Counted from the first letter of the stretch, positions 17,988 to 27,479 are shown. The stretch: 64,000 bases of DNA from an uncultured Muribaculaceae bacterium (GCA_902494515.1 CABUTS010000005.1:1-64000); one strand, 5' to 3'. Numbers and translations are program-made. The notes: a model not told the origin generated them from the letters alone.

Positions 17988-18728
17988 TTACTGCTTTGTT
18001 GCTTCGATGAGCGCCGGGAGGGCATCGACTAAGGCATCCATCGAGGGGAACGCGAGATCGGCACCGGCGTCGGTCAATGCCTGCAGGGGAATCGGCCCCG
18101 TGGCGGCCGCAAGAACGAACGCCCCGGCCCTGTGGCCGGATTCAACTCCCAGAGGAGCATTCTCAATCACCACTGACTCCCAGTAATTTACGCCGCCGAG
18201 CTCCATGCCGCGGAAGTAAGGTTCCGGGGTGGGTTTCCCCTTCTTGACGTCGCGGGCAGTGATCCGCAGGTCGTGTGGGAAAGCGCCGGGGAAGTCGGTG
18301 TCGAGGCGGTCGAGAGTCGAAATCTGCTTCGAGCCGGTGACAAGCACGCGCCTTATGCCGTTGTCCATGAAAAACCGCAGCATCCGGGCCGCGCCGGGAA
18401 TCGGTACGACCGGCGGCATCTCATTGAAATAACGGGCTTTGCGCGCATAAAGTTCATCGGCCTCGGCGTCGGTTGGCTCGAAGCCGCGGTCGCGCTTGAA
18501 AATCTGCTTGATAGTGGCGCGGCCTGTCATCCCCTCGTAGAGGAAAAACTCGTCGCGGGGGATTGAGAACCCCTCCTCCGACATCATGCGGTGCCAAGCC
18601 GAAGCATGGTTCGGCATCGAATCCAGCAGCGTGCCGTCCATGTCGATCAGCGCGGCCTTCACCGTCAGCGGCTTTTCGGACCGCGCGTTGAACGCCTCCA
18701 CCGCCCTATTTATCTCTTCTCTATTCAT
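17988..18728 (-). CDS. HAD-superfamily phosphatase, beta-phosphoglucomutase-like
   Basis: A 246-residue HAD hydrolase. Motif I DMDGTLLDSMP carries the nucleophilic Asp and the acid/base Asp near residue 29-33; motif II is the VTGSKQIS serine/threonine region; motif III is the Lys in KKGKPTPEP; motif IV is the acidic VVIENAPLGVESG. The cap domain between motifs I and II fits the subfamily of sugar-phosphate phosphatases and phosphoglucomutases. I chose the ATG at 18728 (MNREEINR), which overlaps the cysK stop by 8 nt; the longer start at 18749 overlaps by 29 nt. Substrate is unknown. Confidence 0.85.
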   Translation of the reverse strand: MNREEINRAVEAFNARSEKPLTVKAALIDMDGTLLDSMPNHASAWHRMMSEEGFSIPRDEFFLYEGMTGRATIKQIFKRDRGFEPTDAEADELYARKARYFNEMPPVVPIPGAARMLRFFMDNGIRRVLVTGSKQISTLDRLDTDFPGAFPHDLRITARDVKKGKPTPEPYFRGMELGGVNYWESVVIENAPLGVESGHRAGAFVLAAATGPIPLQALTDAGADLAFPSMDALVDALPALIEATKQ

Positions 18729-19641
18729 CGGCATAATGAAATTTGTCAAACATCACTGTTGATAAGTATTTTTCCGCGCGGTCCGGAAAAACAACGACTA
18801 TATTGCTCCCTTCAGGCGCTGACTGAGCCACCCGCTGAGCCGCCAACATTGCGGCGCCGGAGCTCATGCCGGCAAAAATGCCCTCCTGGCAGATCAGTTG
18901 CCGTGCCATTTCAATGGCTTCCTCGCTTGAAACCATCTCCTGGTAATCGATGATGTCGGGTTTATAGATATCGGGCACAATGGCCTCCTCCATATTCTTC
19001 AGACCCTGGATGTAGTGGCCGCGAACCGGCTGGGCGCATACAATCTTTATATCGGGTTTCAGGGCTTTCAGGAAGCGCGATATCCCCATGATGGTTCCGG
19101 AGGTGCCTAAAGCGCAGACAAGATAATCGATTTTTCCCTTGGTCTGAGTCCAGATTTCAAGGGCTGTGGTCTCATAGTGGGCGGTATAATTCGAGGCATT
19201 GCCGAACTGGTCGGGCATGAAATATTTGTCCGGGAACTCGGCACACAGCTGCCTTGCACGCCGTATGGCGCCGTCGGTACCCTGGTCGGCAGGCGTAAGG
19301 GTTACTTTCGCGCCGTATGAGCGAATGATAACCCGGCGTTCAACCGACACGGCTTCCGACATTACGATTTCAACATCGTAACCTTTCACCACACCGATCA
19401 TGGCCAGACCGATACCGGTGTTGCCCGAAGTCGGCTCTATGATGGTCTTGCCCGGGCACAGTTTACCGGAGGCCTCGGCATCCTCAATCATCTTGAGGGC
19501 AATGCGGTCCTTGATGCTGCCGGTAGGATTGAAACCTTCGAGTTTGGCAAAAACGTTGACACCCTCGGCAGTGTTGAGCCTGTTGATACGCACCATCGGG
19601 GTTGACCCGATAGTATGCAGTATATTATCCTTTATATTCAT
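18721..19641 (-). CDS. cysK: Cysteine synthase (O-acetylserine sulfhydrylase)
   Basis: CysK makes cysteine from O-acetylserine and sulfide with PLP. The 306-residue length is typical. The PLP lysine is in NPTGSIKDRIAL near residue 44, the substrate loop is EPTSGNTGIGLAM near 68-80, the phosphate-binding GTSGTIMG is near 178, and the C-terminal MSSGAAMLAA serine region is present. The start at 19641 precedes the conserved NILHTIGSTPMVRINRL segment. It shares an 8-nt overlap with the HAD gene downstream, so they are translationally close. Confidence 0.95.
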   Translation of the reverse strand: MNIKDNILHTIGSTPMVRINRLNTAEGVNVFAKLEGFNPTGSIKDRIALKMIEDAEASGKLCPGKTIIEPTSGNTGIGLAMIGVVKGYDVEIVMSEAVSVERRVIIRSYGAKVTLTPADQGTDGAIRRARQLCAEFPDKYFMPDQFGNASNYTAHYETTALEIWTQTKGKIDYLVCALGTSGTIMGISRFLKALKPDIKIVCAQPVRGHYIQGLKNMEEAIVPDIYKPDIIDYQEMVSSEEAIEMARQLICQEGIFAGMSSGAAMLAAQRVAQSAPEGSNIVVVFPDRAEKYLSTVMFDKFHYADE

Positions 19642-19816
19642 TAACGCTGCGTTAATTTTTAATTTTAGCTATTGAAAACAGATAAATCAGTTAACAGATT
19701 TCTGCATAATCGGAAATCGCAACCGACATATTGAATTTTTCCGCTAAGTTACGCAAAAATTTTTAAACATCACTCATCGGCGCGATGATTTTGTGTCAAC
19801 GAAATCCATGTCTGTA

Positions 19817-22800
19817 TCAACGTGCTGCGCGTTCGCTTTCAAGCTCCCGGCGGATATACAGGTAGATGTTCGGCATATAGTCGAGCAGACGCGCGGCCTC
19901 GTCGAGCAGCCGGGCCGATTCGGCGGGGTTTTCTTCACCATGACGGCGGCGGTAGCGCACCAACTCGATGTTGTAGAGCGCCGAGAGGGCGGCCTCGTCC
20001 TGAGTTTTTTCCAGCATGGTTGAAATCTCGTCGACATCAGCGGGTTCAAGCGCCATTTCGTCGAGTTCCGGCAGGGAGGCGCGGAGCTTTTCGGCGGTTG
20101 TCAGGTTGTCGACCTTCAGGCAGTAAATAGAACGGTACAGACCTATTTCAAGTTCAGTTCCCTCCGACGCAACCTCGCCGAGTTTCTGCTCGAACCCGTC
20201 GAACTCCCCGGCAAGGAGCGAAGTGAGTACCTCGAAGAAAACCGGCAGATGCTTCCGGCACCCCTCTCCAGCCTCCCTGACAACATCCAGAGCGCCCTTA
20301 TAGTCGCCGAGGCAGCGCTGACGCTTGGCCTTTTCAGCCATCATCTCGTTCCGCGCCTCGTCGCTGAGGGCGTCGGTGTTCAGCAGGAAGTCGATGAAAC
20401 TGTCGGCCTTCCCGTCCATTCCGTCGCCACGCATTGCCCAGTAATATGCCACGACAACCGCCGAAGACCCATCGTCGGAGAGATCGCCGTCGGGGCGCAA
20501 GGTCATATAGTCCTTGAAAAGTTCCTCCCGTTCGTCGGCATCAAGCTGATAAATTCCCGCGAGAGTGACGTAGGCGGGGAGCACCGGGTCGAAGCGGCGC
20601 AGGAAAGCGGCGAACGTGCGCCAGTGTTCCAGCACCGGCACATTACGGTTGACGTACATACAGCGGCACAGCGCCTCGACAGCCTCGCGCACATTGCTCA
20701 TCAACTGCGCAGGGAAATCAGAGCCGGCGGCAGCGGCCTTTTCCAGTTCCCCGACAAACGTTGCAAGCGGCCTGAGATAACTATTATAGTTACTCTCCCC
20801 TATCTCGTCGAAGAATCGCATTGCCACATCCTGAAGGGTCTTGCTTTCCGGACCCTCCAGATCCAGAGCCAAAGGAACAACCCCGGCTGCATCACCCGCC
20901 TGCAGACGGGCGCCGCGGGCAAGGATATAAAGCCGTCGCTCCTTAGCCCCTGCTCCGGTGAAGCGGTCTATGAGCGCCCCACGGCACTCCTGTAGCCACA
21001 TTCCGGGATTCTTCAGTTCAAAGAACGGACGACCGTCGGCTACAAGACGTGCAAAATAATATGTCTTATAGAATTGCAGGGTGAACATATTCTCGGCCAA
21101 CTCACGGGCTATTGTTTCGTCTGTTTTGTCGGCAAGTTCATTCTGTCCGGTCATCCGCGCCAAAGCCATGGCGACAGAATGAATGTCGCAACCAATCCAT
21201 TTACTGAGAATAATATCAATAACCCGCGGAGCCTGACCACTGTCTATGATGTCGCAGAGAGTAGCCTTCGCGCGTGTTTCGTCAAACCCGCCTTCGGGTT
21301 TATTAAACTCATTGTAAGCGTAGGAAATCATCCGGCTGATGTATTTCGGGTCGTCGAGCAGTGCGGGATTCGCGCGGCGAATCAACGGATATATCCTTGT
21401 CTGACGCTCAAAGTAGTTTATATCGGGGTATTCGGCCACCATCTCGGCAGCTTCCTGTTCGCGACCCAGTTCCAAGGCCAGATTCACAAAGTATTTCTGG
21501 AACTCCTGAGACCTGCTTACATCTTTTTCGCGACGCAGGCGTTCGCCGTCGGCCATCATCTGTTCAAGAACCGCGCGCGGCTGAGGTTCCAAAGAGTTGA
21601 ATTTAAGCAAATTGTAGGCAGCGTTGCTCCAGAACACAATCTCATTCGGAGCAATCTCGCGGGCCTTGATGAAATGCTCCATTGCCTTGCGGTAGTTGTC
21701 CTTCCTGGCCTCTTTGTCCCCGTTTTCGGCCTCAATGGCCATACGGGAGTATATCGCACCGACACTGTTCAGCACCGACGCCTCGTTGCGCCGGTCGCCT
21801 TTCGCGCGGTAAAGTTCCATAAGGGAGTCGGCGGTCTTGAACGCTACGGAATAACGTTCGAGATTAATGGCTCGCGACATCTTCCAGTAAAGAGCATCCT
21901 CGAGATTTATCAGCGGACAAGTAACCGCCGGATTCTGGAATATCTCTATGCACTTGTCGTATAGCTCCATAGCCTCGTCGGCAATAGGGGTGGCGTATTC
22001 TTTGTTGCTGTCGCGCTCGGCAATGGAGGCGAGGGCATCGCCCAAGGCGTAGAGGTAATATCCCCGAGAGGAGGGGGTCAGTTCCCGCTCCAGGATAGCA
22101 CGGTAAGCAGGAACAGCCATCTCCGGTCTGTCTCCACGGCAGAAAGCGTCGGCAGCTCGTGCGCAGCTGCTGTAAATATTGTCCGGCAGCATAAACGAGG
22201 CCAACTGCCGCATGGCTTCGGTGGTCTGTCGGAGGAAAGAAAGAGTAAGCTCCCCGGACTTCGGGCGGGATTCCCGGAAGTTGCGGATTATGGCGACAAT
22301 ATGCCGGAAATAGTTGTCAAGGTCGACATTTACTTCGCGGTATACGCGTTCAATCTCATCGCAGCGGTTTATTGTCTCCTCGTCATTCAACCTGCCGATA
22401 AGAGTGCCTTCGTAAAGGTCAAGGACCATGATGTCGAGCCGAACATTTTCGTAATACTCCGACTGCACCATCAGGCGTTTGAGTTCCATCCACTCATCGT
22501 GGAGCCCGAGACGGATGACACATGATGCCGCACAGCGTATATAGAAAAGTTTATTCTGCTCTTCGCGGCTGTTTTCGATGGCCTTTGAGAAGCGCTCATA
22601 GAGTCTGCGGACGAAGCTTTCCGAGCTGTACGACGGTATGAAGATGATCTCCCGGAGGATTATGAACAAATCTGATACCGCTATGTCGTCGGGGCGGTTT
22701 TCGTCGAACAGTTCGGCAAACGGTCGTTCGGCCGCGTCCGGGCCGAAGCCAAGCTGGCTGTTGAGCGCCGCCCGCACCTTCCGCGGGAGCCACTTGCGAC

Positions 22801-24949
22801 GGATGTCGGCCTCCATGGTGGTCTCTTCAGGGGTGTTTTCAAAGAACTTCTTCCACATCAGGGAGATGGTATGCTGGCCGTCGAACAGGTAATGTTCCAC
22901 TATGATGTCTAACGAGTCGAACATCCGGCCCGGACGCCTGACAGTCTCGCGCACTCTGGAGATAATCGGCATCATTTTCGACCAATCGGTACCTAAGGAG
23001 ATTAATCCGAAATGGCGCAGCAGACCCATGACCTTGCGCCGACGGCCTGCTGACATATATTGGTGCAAGAGCTCGAACCGGGCTGCCGAGTAGTAGACCA
23101 TCTCGTTGTCGTCCAGTATGCCTGGGACGCCGCGCACAAGCCGGCGCATGATGAAGTTCGTAAAACGTCCCTCGCGGTTCCCCCGGACGATGGTATTCAT
23201 GACCCGGCGGCAGTCAGTCACAATCAGCCGCGACAGGCGCTTCTGTTCATGCTCATCCAGGGGGTATCGGGCCTGCACGGCGGCGGTCGCGTCTCCCGAG
23301 GCGAGCAGTATGTTTCCGCGCGAGCGGCGCGTCCAGGGTTCCACGGAAGCCAAGAGGGCGGCTTTATCCAGGGGGTTGCGGGTGATTCCACGGAATAAAC
23401 CCTCCTCGCTCATGCCTATCTGCGATGCCTGAAGGCGGCTGAACAGCTCGCGCACGTTGTCGGCGCCATGCTCCTCCTCGAGGTATTGCAGCAGTCGGTC
23501 GTAGAACTGCGCGGAGGTGTCGAGTGTGGCGAAAGAGTGGATGAACCGGTCCACATCCTCGAAGATTCCGAAGGTCACCAGCTTGTCGATGAACGCCCGC
23601 AGCATCTTCACGGAGGTGAACACCTTCGAGGCGGAGATGGCGGAGATCTGACGCTCGTTCAGACGCTTGGAGTATTTGCCCAGGTAATCGACGGTGATGT
23701 CGTGGATATGCACAGGGATGAGCGGCTCTATCTGCCTGACTTTCACCGGAACTTCGGATGCCATTTCTATGGTCTTCACCACCTCGGGGTCGGAACAGGT
23801 GATTATCATGCACGGGATGATGTCGGTATGGCTCAGGATGCGGCCCAGATTCCGGTCGGACTTGGAGGTGAGTTTCTCCACACCGTCGATGACCCAGAGG
23901 CAGTTCGCGCAATGGAAGCGCTTCACCATCTCGGCGAAGGGAATGGGGTTGTTATCGGCAGGGTTCGGGGCGAGGCAGTCCACCCCGGGGTAGCGCGAGC
24001 GCAGAGTGTTGATGAACATACGCATCAGCATCTCCTGTGTGTCGACATTCTCATCCACAATGGTGTAGACCACCTCATAGGGGTTCGCCGGTTCATGAAT
24101 ATTGCCCCTCGCGTCCTTGTATTCAAGCAGATGCGGGAGCTGGTTGGCGACAATGGCGGAGAGGCCCGAGCCGGGAGCGCCGGTGAGGATGTCGATATGG
24201 CGCGGGGAGATGTCTCCGGTGGATTCGGTCAGGAGGGGGATGCGGTTACAGTCGGTGTAGACTTTGCGCAGGTCGGCGAGCTTGCGCTCCTGCTCGGCGG
24301 CGTAGAGGCCGTAGATGTCGGGGGTTTCCTCCAAAGGATAGAGGCGGTCGATCATCTCCATCAGGCGGCGGTGCACGGCGCGGCCGAGCGACGCCACGGT
24401 GGTGTAGTCCGAAGCCGAGCAGCGTCCTTCATCGGCACTGTGGCGGATGCGCTCGCGCAGTTCGGAGAGTTTGCGGCGGCGCTCAGGATCCTTTTCGCGG
24501 AAACGGCGGGGCACCGACAGCTCGTTGCGCAGGAAGAAGTGAGCCTCGACGGGAGCGGGATTGTCGAGCACGCCGTAGAGCATCTCCATCTCGGTGATGC
24601 TCTTGCGGGAGTCGAGATACGGCGAAATCCAGGGGTAACGGGCGGCGAGGCGCCCGAGATCCACGCCGGACTCGCCCTGCTCCGGAACCCAGCCGTAGCG
24701 GCCTCCGACCAGTCCGATGAAGAAGGGGCGCGTACGCTCGATTTCGTCCATGCAGATTTCCACAACACGGCCGTTGGTGGCCTCCTCCTCGGTGATGCCC
24801 CAGCGGAGGTCGAGGGGTGTGAACTCCACATTGCGGCGGCGACATTCGCGGCGGATGTCGGGGAACACTTTACGGATAAGGTAGTTGCGCTCCTTCTGCA
24901 TGTCGGAGAAGGTCGAGGAGATGAAAACGCGTATGTTTCTTTCAGTCAT
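19817..24949 (-). CDS. Giant DUF4062 / NACHT-like P-loop / TPR protein
   Basis: A 1710-residue protein of the signalling-type (STAND/NACHT-like) architecture; cellular role unknown. Residues 1-85 are a DUF4062 domain (IRVFISSTFSDMQKER, PLDLRWGITEEEA, FIGLVGGRYGWVP), a Rossmann-like domain also seen in TEP1 and NPHP3-type proteins. A P-loop domain follows: DILTGAPGSGLSAIVAN near 254-270 is the Walker A position, but the invariant Lys is Leu, and LWVIDGVEKL near 353-362 is Walker B. The C-terminal two thirds are helical, with TPR-like repeats near 1070-1145. No signal peptide or membrane segment is seen, so it is likely cytoplasmic. Such proteins often act in defence or scaffolding; no partner gene is adjacent. 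Confidence 0.85.
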   Translation of the reverse strand: MTERNIRVFISSTFSDMQKERNYLIRKVFPDIRRECRRRNVEFTPLDLRWGITEEEATNGRVVEICMDEIERTRPFFIGLVGGRYGWVPEQGESGVDLGRLAARYPWISPYLDSRKSITEMEMLYGVLDNPAPVEAHFFLRNELSVPRRFREKDPERRRKLSELRERIRHSADEGRCSASDYTTVASLGRAVHRRLMEMIDRLYPLEETPDIYGLYAAEQERKLADLRKVYTDCNRIPLLTESTGDISPRHIDILTGAPGSGLSAIVANQLPHLLEYKDARGNIHEPANPYEVVYTIVDENVDTQEMLMRMFINTLRSRYPGVDCLAPNPADNNPIPFAEMVKRFHCANCLWVIDGVEKLTSKSDRNLGRILSHTDIIPCMIITCSDPEVVKTIEMASEVPVKVRQIEPLIPVHIHDITVDYLGKYSKRLNERQISAISASKVFTSVKMLRAFIDKLVTFGIFEDVDRFIHSFATLDTSAQFYDRLLQYLEEEHGADNVRELFSRLQASQIGMSEEGLFRGITRNPLDKAALLASVEPWTRRSRGNILLASGDATAAVQARYPLDEHEQKRLSRLIVTDCRRVMNTIVRGNREGRFTNFIMRRLVRGVPGILDDNEMVYYSAARFELLHQYMSAGRRRKVMGLLRHFGLISLGTDWSKMMPIISRVRETVRRPGRMFDSLDIIVEHYLFDGQHTISLMWKKFFENTPEETTMEADIRRKWLPRKVRAALNSQLGFGPDAAERPFAELFDENRPDDIAVSDLFIILREIIFIPSYSSESFVRRLYERFSKAIENSREEQNKLFYIRCAASCVIRLGLHDEWMELKRLMVQSEYYENVRLDIMVLDLYEGTLIGRLNDEETINRCDEIERVYREVNVDLDNYFRHIVAIIRNFRESRPKSGELTLSFLRQTTEAMRQLASFMLPDNIYSSCARAADAFCRGDRPEMAVPAYRAILERELTPSSRGYYLYALGDALASIAERDSNKEYATPIADEAMELYDKCIEIFQNPAVTCPLINLEDALYWKMSRAINLERYSVAFKTADSLMELYRAKGDRRNEASVLNSVGAIYSRMAIEAENGDKEARKDNYRKAMEHFIKAREIAPNEIVFWSNAAYNLLKFNSLEPQPRAVLEQMMADGERLRREKDVSRSQEFQKYFVNLALELGREQEAAEMVAEYPDINYFERQTRIYPLIRRANPALLDDPKYISRMISYAYNEFNKPEGGFDETRAKATLCDIIDSGQAPRVIDIILSKWIGCDIHSVAMALARMTGQNELADKTDETIARELAENMFTLQFYKTYYFARLVADGRPFFELKNPGMWLQECRGALIDRFTGAGAKERRLYILARGARLQAGDAAGVVPLALDLEGPESKTLQDVAMRFFDEIGESNYNSYLRPLATFVGELEKAAAAGSDFPAQLMSNVREAVEALCRCMYVNRNVPVLEHWRTFAAFLRRFDPVLPAYVTLAGIYQLDADEREELFKDYMTLRPDGDLSDDGSSAVVVAYYWAMRGDGMDGKADSFIDFLLNTDALSDEARNEMMAEKAKRQRCLGDYKGALDVVREAGEGCRKHLPVFFEVLTSLLAGEFDGFEQKLGEVASEGTELEIGLYRSIYCLKVDNLTTAEKLRASLPELDEMALEPADVDEISTMLEKTQDEAALSALYNIELVRYRRRHGEENPAESARLLDEAARLLDYMPNIYLYIRRELESERAAR

Positions 24950-24953
24950 CTGG

Positions 24954-24985
24954 CAAATTTACATATTTCAGCGCAATTACGCAAA
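24954..24985 (-). promoter_or_regulatory. Promoter of the DUF4062/NACHT-like gene
   Basis: On the minus strand TTTG (24985-24982), a 20-nt spacer, then TAAATTTG (24961-24954) give a near-ideal Bacteroidota promoter. The -7 element ends only 4 nt before the ATG at 24949-24947, which predicts a leaderless or nearly leaderless mRNA. Confidence 0.75.
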
Positions 24986-25066
24986 CCTGCGGTTCATTTC
25001 CACCAACTTACGGCTCTTTTCCGGGCATTGTATGTTGCAAAACATAAAAATATAAATTGATAAAAA

Positions 25067-25098
25067 TTTGGGGTTAAGAAAAAAGATTTTTAACTTTG
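25067..25098 (+). promoter_or_regulatory. Promoter of lplA and the glycine-cleavage genes
   Basis: TTTG (25067-25070), a 20-nt spacer and TAACTTTG (25091-25098) form an ideal match. It leaves about 19 nt before the ATG at 25118, and it excludes the upstream TTG at 25112 as the better start. Confidence 0.8.
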
Positions 25099-25117
25099 GA
25101 TTCCAAATCTTTTGCCC

Positions 25118-25855
25118 ATGATTTACGCCGAATTGCCCCCGATGAAGCCCCGGAAACTGCCGTTCTATCTGGCGATGGAGGAGCATCTCGCGCGGAACTA
25201 TCCCGACGGGGAGTTCTTCTTCATGTGGCAGGTGGACCCGACGGTGATTTACGGTCGCTGTCAGAACCCGCAGGCCGAGGTGAACCTCGAATTCTGCCGC
25301 AGCCACGGCATCGAAGTTTACCGGCGCAAAAGCGGCGGAGGCTGCGTATTCGCCGACCGCAACAACATAATGTTCAGCTACATCACCACCGCGAAGGATG
25401 ATGTGCCGACAACTTTCGGCCGTTACTGCTCGATGGTTGCCGGCATCCTGAGGGAGCTCGGTCTCGAAGCCTCGGCTTCGGGGCGCAACGACGTTCTCAT
25501 CGGCGACCGGAAGGTCAGCGGCAATGCCTTCTACTCCCTCCACGACCGGGTTATCCTCCACGGCACAATGCTCTTCGACGCCGACCTGGAGACTATGGCC
25601 CAGGCCATAACCCCATCGGCCGAAAAACTTGCCCGAAACGGCGTCAAATCCGTACCTGCGCGGGTCACCACTATCCGCCGGCACCTTCCCGACCTCCCCC
25701 TCGAGGAGTTCAAGGCCTTCGTTCGCCGCCGCCTCTGCGACTCCACCCGGCTGATGACCCCCGACGACCTCACCGCCATCCGCGCCCTCGAGCGCCCCTA
25801 CTACTCCCCTGCCTGGCTCTCCGGCCGATTCCCCGACAGCCCCGATTCCTGTTAG
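25118..25855 (+). CDS. lplA: Lipoate-protein ligase A family protein
   Basis: LplA attaches lipoate to the conserved lysine of carrier proteins such as GcvH. The 245-residue protein has the BPL/LplA fold: QVDPTVIYGRCQNP near residue 40-53, the binding motif RRKSGGGCVFAD near 69-80 (usually RxSGGGAV), and the catalytic lysine in GDRKVSGNAF near 132-141. The separate C-terminal accessory domain of E. coli LplA is missing. It lies 93 nt upstream of gcvT, which fits a role in lipoylating GcvH. An octanoyl- or lipoyl-transferase of the LipM/LplA group is an alternative. Confidence 0.88.
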   Translation: MIYAELPPMKPRKLPFYLAMEEHLARNYPDGEFFFMWQVDPTVIYGRCQNPQAEVNLEFCRSHGIEVYRRKSGGGCVFADRNNIMFSYITTAKDDVPTTFGRYCSMVAGILRELGLEASASGRNDVLIGDRKVSGNAFYSLHDRVILHGTMLFDADLETMAQAITPSAEKLARNGVKSVPARVTTIRRHLPDLPLEEFKAFVRRRLCDSTRLMTPDDLTAIRALERPYYSPAWLSGRFPDSPDSC

Positions 25856-25856
25856 T

Positions 25857-25904
25857 CTGGCTCTCCCCTATCAATCCGCCTCACCTGGCTCTCCCCTATC
25901 AATC
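25857..25904. repeat. 28-bp-period direct repeat
   Basis: The 20-bp block CTGGCTCTCCCCTATCAATC occurs at 25857-25876 and 25885-25904 between lplA and gcvT. A partial copy (CTGGCTCTCC) is inside the lplA end near 25813. Confidence 0.85.
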
Positions 25905-25914
25905 TGTAATTGCG

Positions 25915-25932
25915 CCGGAAGCCTGCTTCCGG
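25915..25932 (+). promoter_or_regulatory. Hairpin just ahead of gcvT
   Basis: CCGGAAG pairs with CTTCCGG around a CCTG loop, 16 nt before the gcvT ATG. No T-run follows. It may affect message stability or translation; it is not a glycine riboswitch by any feature I can see. Confidence 0.5.
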
Positions 25933-25948
25933 ATAAAATATAAAGCTT

Positions 25949-27052
25949 ATGGAAGATCTCAAAAAAACCTGCCTGCACGATTTCCACCTGGCTCTCGGAG
26001 CCAAGATGAGCCCGTTTGCCGGCTATGATATGCCCATCGAGTATCCCGCGCTGGGAATCATAGGCGAACACCGCGCAGTGCGCGAAGCCTGCGGCGTGTT
26101 CGACGTTTCCCATATGGGGGAAATCGGAATCACCGGCGAGGACGCCGAATTCTTCGTTAACCGCGTGTTTTCCAACGATGTGACCAACGCCCCCGACGGC
26201 CAGTGTTTCTACGGCATGATGCTCCGCGACGACGGCGGAGTGGTCGACGATCTGCTGGTCTACAAGCGCCGCCACAACGACTTCCTGTTCGTGGTCAACG
26301 CCTCGAATATCGAGAAGGACGAGCAGTGGATTCTCCGTCAGGCCGAAGGTTACCGCCTCTGTCTGGAGTTCCTCTCCGAAAGCACCGGCGAAGTTGCCGT
26401 TCAGGGTCCCGAAGCCGAGCAGGTCGTGGAGGAGGTCATTGAAATTCCATGCCGCGACATCGCCTTCTACCGCTTCCGCGAATTTGACCACGACGGCGAC
26501 ACCGTTATCATCTCCCGCACCGGCTATACCGGCGAGGACGGCTTCGAAATCTACGGTCCTCACGAGTTCATCCGCAACGTCTGGGAACGCCTCGTAGGCT
26601 CAGGCCGCTGCCAGCCCTGTGGTCTCGGCTGCCGCGACACCCTCCGTTTCGAGGTGGGTCTCCCCCTCTACGGCAATGAGCTGGCCGACGACATCACCCC
26701 GCTGGAAGCCGGTCTGGGCATGTTCGTGAAGCTCGAGAAACCCGACCTCATCGGCGGCGAAGCGCTCCGCAAGCAGAAAGCCGAAGGCGCTCCCCGCAAG
26801 AATGTAGGCCTCGAAATCCAGGACCGCGCCATCGCCCGCCACGGCGCCGAAGTACTCTCGCCCGAAGGGGAGGTAATCGGCCATGTGACAACCGGTTACC
26901 GCGGCATCTCCACCGACCGCTCCATCTGCATGGCCCTCATCGACGCCCGCTACGCCGCCCGCGGCACCGAGCTCCGCGTCCAGGTCCGCCGCAAAACCTT
27001 CCCCGCCATCGTCGTCCCCAAAAAGTTCTTAAAAAAATCCTACAAACAATAA
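25949..27052 (+). CDS. gcvT: Glycine cleavage system T protein (aminomethyltransferase)
   Basis: GcvT moves the methylene carbon from lipoyl-bound GcvH to tetrahydrofolate, releasing ammonia. The 367-residue protein has the family N terminus (HLALGAKMSPFAGYDMPIEY), the folate-binding segment GVFDVSHMGEIGITGEDA near residue 45-62, YTGEDGFEIYGP near 190-201, GLGCRDTLRFEVGLPLYGNEL near 228-248, and the C-terminal GHVTTGYRG. It is 6 nt upstream of gcvH and part of the glycine-cleavage operon. Confidence 0.96.
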   Translation: MEDLKKTCLHDFHLALGAKMSPFAGYDMPIEYPALGIIGEHRAVREACGVFDVSHMGEIGITGEDAEFFVNRVFSNDVTNAPDGQCFYGMMLRDDGGVVDDLLVYKRRHNDFLFVVNASNIEKDEQWILRQAEGYRLCLEFLSESTGEVAVQGPEAEQVVEEVIEIPCRDIAFYRFREFDHDGDTVIISRTGYTGEDGFEIYGPHEFIRNVWERLVGSGRCQPCGLGCRDTLRFEVGLPLYGNELADDITPLEAGLGMFVKLEKPDLIGGEALRKQKAEGAPRKNVGLEIQDRAIARHGAEVLSPEGEVIGHVTTGYRGISTDRSICMALIDARYAARGTELRVQVRRKTFPAIVVPKKFLKKSYKQ

Positions 27053-27057
27053 TAGCC

Positions 27058-27426
27058 ATGATTTACTACAGCAAAACCCACGAATACGTTCGCGTTGAAG
27101 ACAACAAAGGTTACATCGGCGTCAGCGATTACGCCCAGAAACAGCTCGGCAACGTCGTTTATGTCGACATGCCCGAAGCCGGCGACGAACTGGTCAAAGG
27201 CGAAGATTTCGGCGCCATCGAGAGCGTGAAGGCCGCATCGGACCTCATCGCCCCCGTCTCCGGCGAAGTCATCGAAGTCAACGACGCCCTCTCGGAGAAC
27301 CCCCGTCTGATCAACGAGGACGCCATGAAGAACTGGATCATCGCCATCGAACTCTCCGACCTCTCGGAGCTCGACGACCTCATGGACGAAGCCGCCTACG
27401 ACGCCTTCTGCGCCGCCGAACACTGA
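27058..27426 (+). CDS. gcvH: Glycine cleavage system H protein
   Basis: GcvH is the mobile lipoyl carrier shuttling the aminomethyl group between GcvP, GcvT and Lpd. The 122-residue protein has the lipoyl-domain fold, with the lipoylated lysine in GAIESVKAASDL (Lys58), the N-terminal YSKTHEYV and the C-terminal LSELDDLMDEAAYDAF. It is the likely substrate of the lplA product upstream. It lies 6 nt after gcvT. Confidence 0.97.
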   Translation: MIYYSKTHEYVRVEDNKGYIGVSDYAQKQLGNVVYVDMPEAGDELVKGEDFGAIESVKAASDLIAPVSGEVIEVNDALSENPRLINEDAMKNWIIAIELSDLSELDDLMDEAAYDAFCAAEH

Positions 27427-27473
27427 TTCCCGCAAAGTTCATAAAAGCCGGGCATTGATTCCCGTCAAAGTTC
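27424..27473. repeat. 32-bp-period direct repeat between gcvH and gcvPA
   Basis: TGATTCCCGCAAAGTTCA (27424-27441) recurs as TGATTCCCGTCAAAGTTCA near 27456-27473. The first copy includes the gcvH stop codon, and the second ends just before the gcvPA start. Confidence 0.8.
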
Positions 27474-27479
27474 ACAGCA

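Noticed and set aside
23468..25060. A 530-residue plus-strand frame across the start of the DUF4062 gene.
   Set aside because: Antisense shadow; it also crosses the divergent promoters and has Val/Gly/His-rich composition.
25860..25948. Possible glycine riboswitch ahead of gcvT.
   Set aside because: Only a direct repeat and a small hairpin are present; the paired aptamer features I know are not visible.
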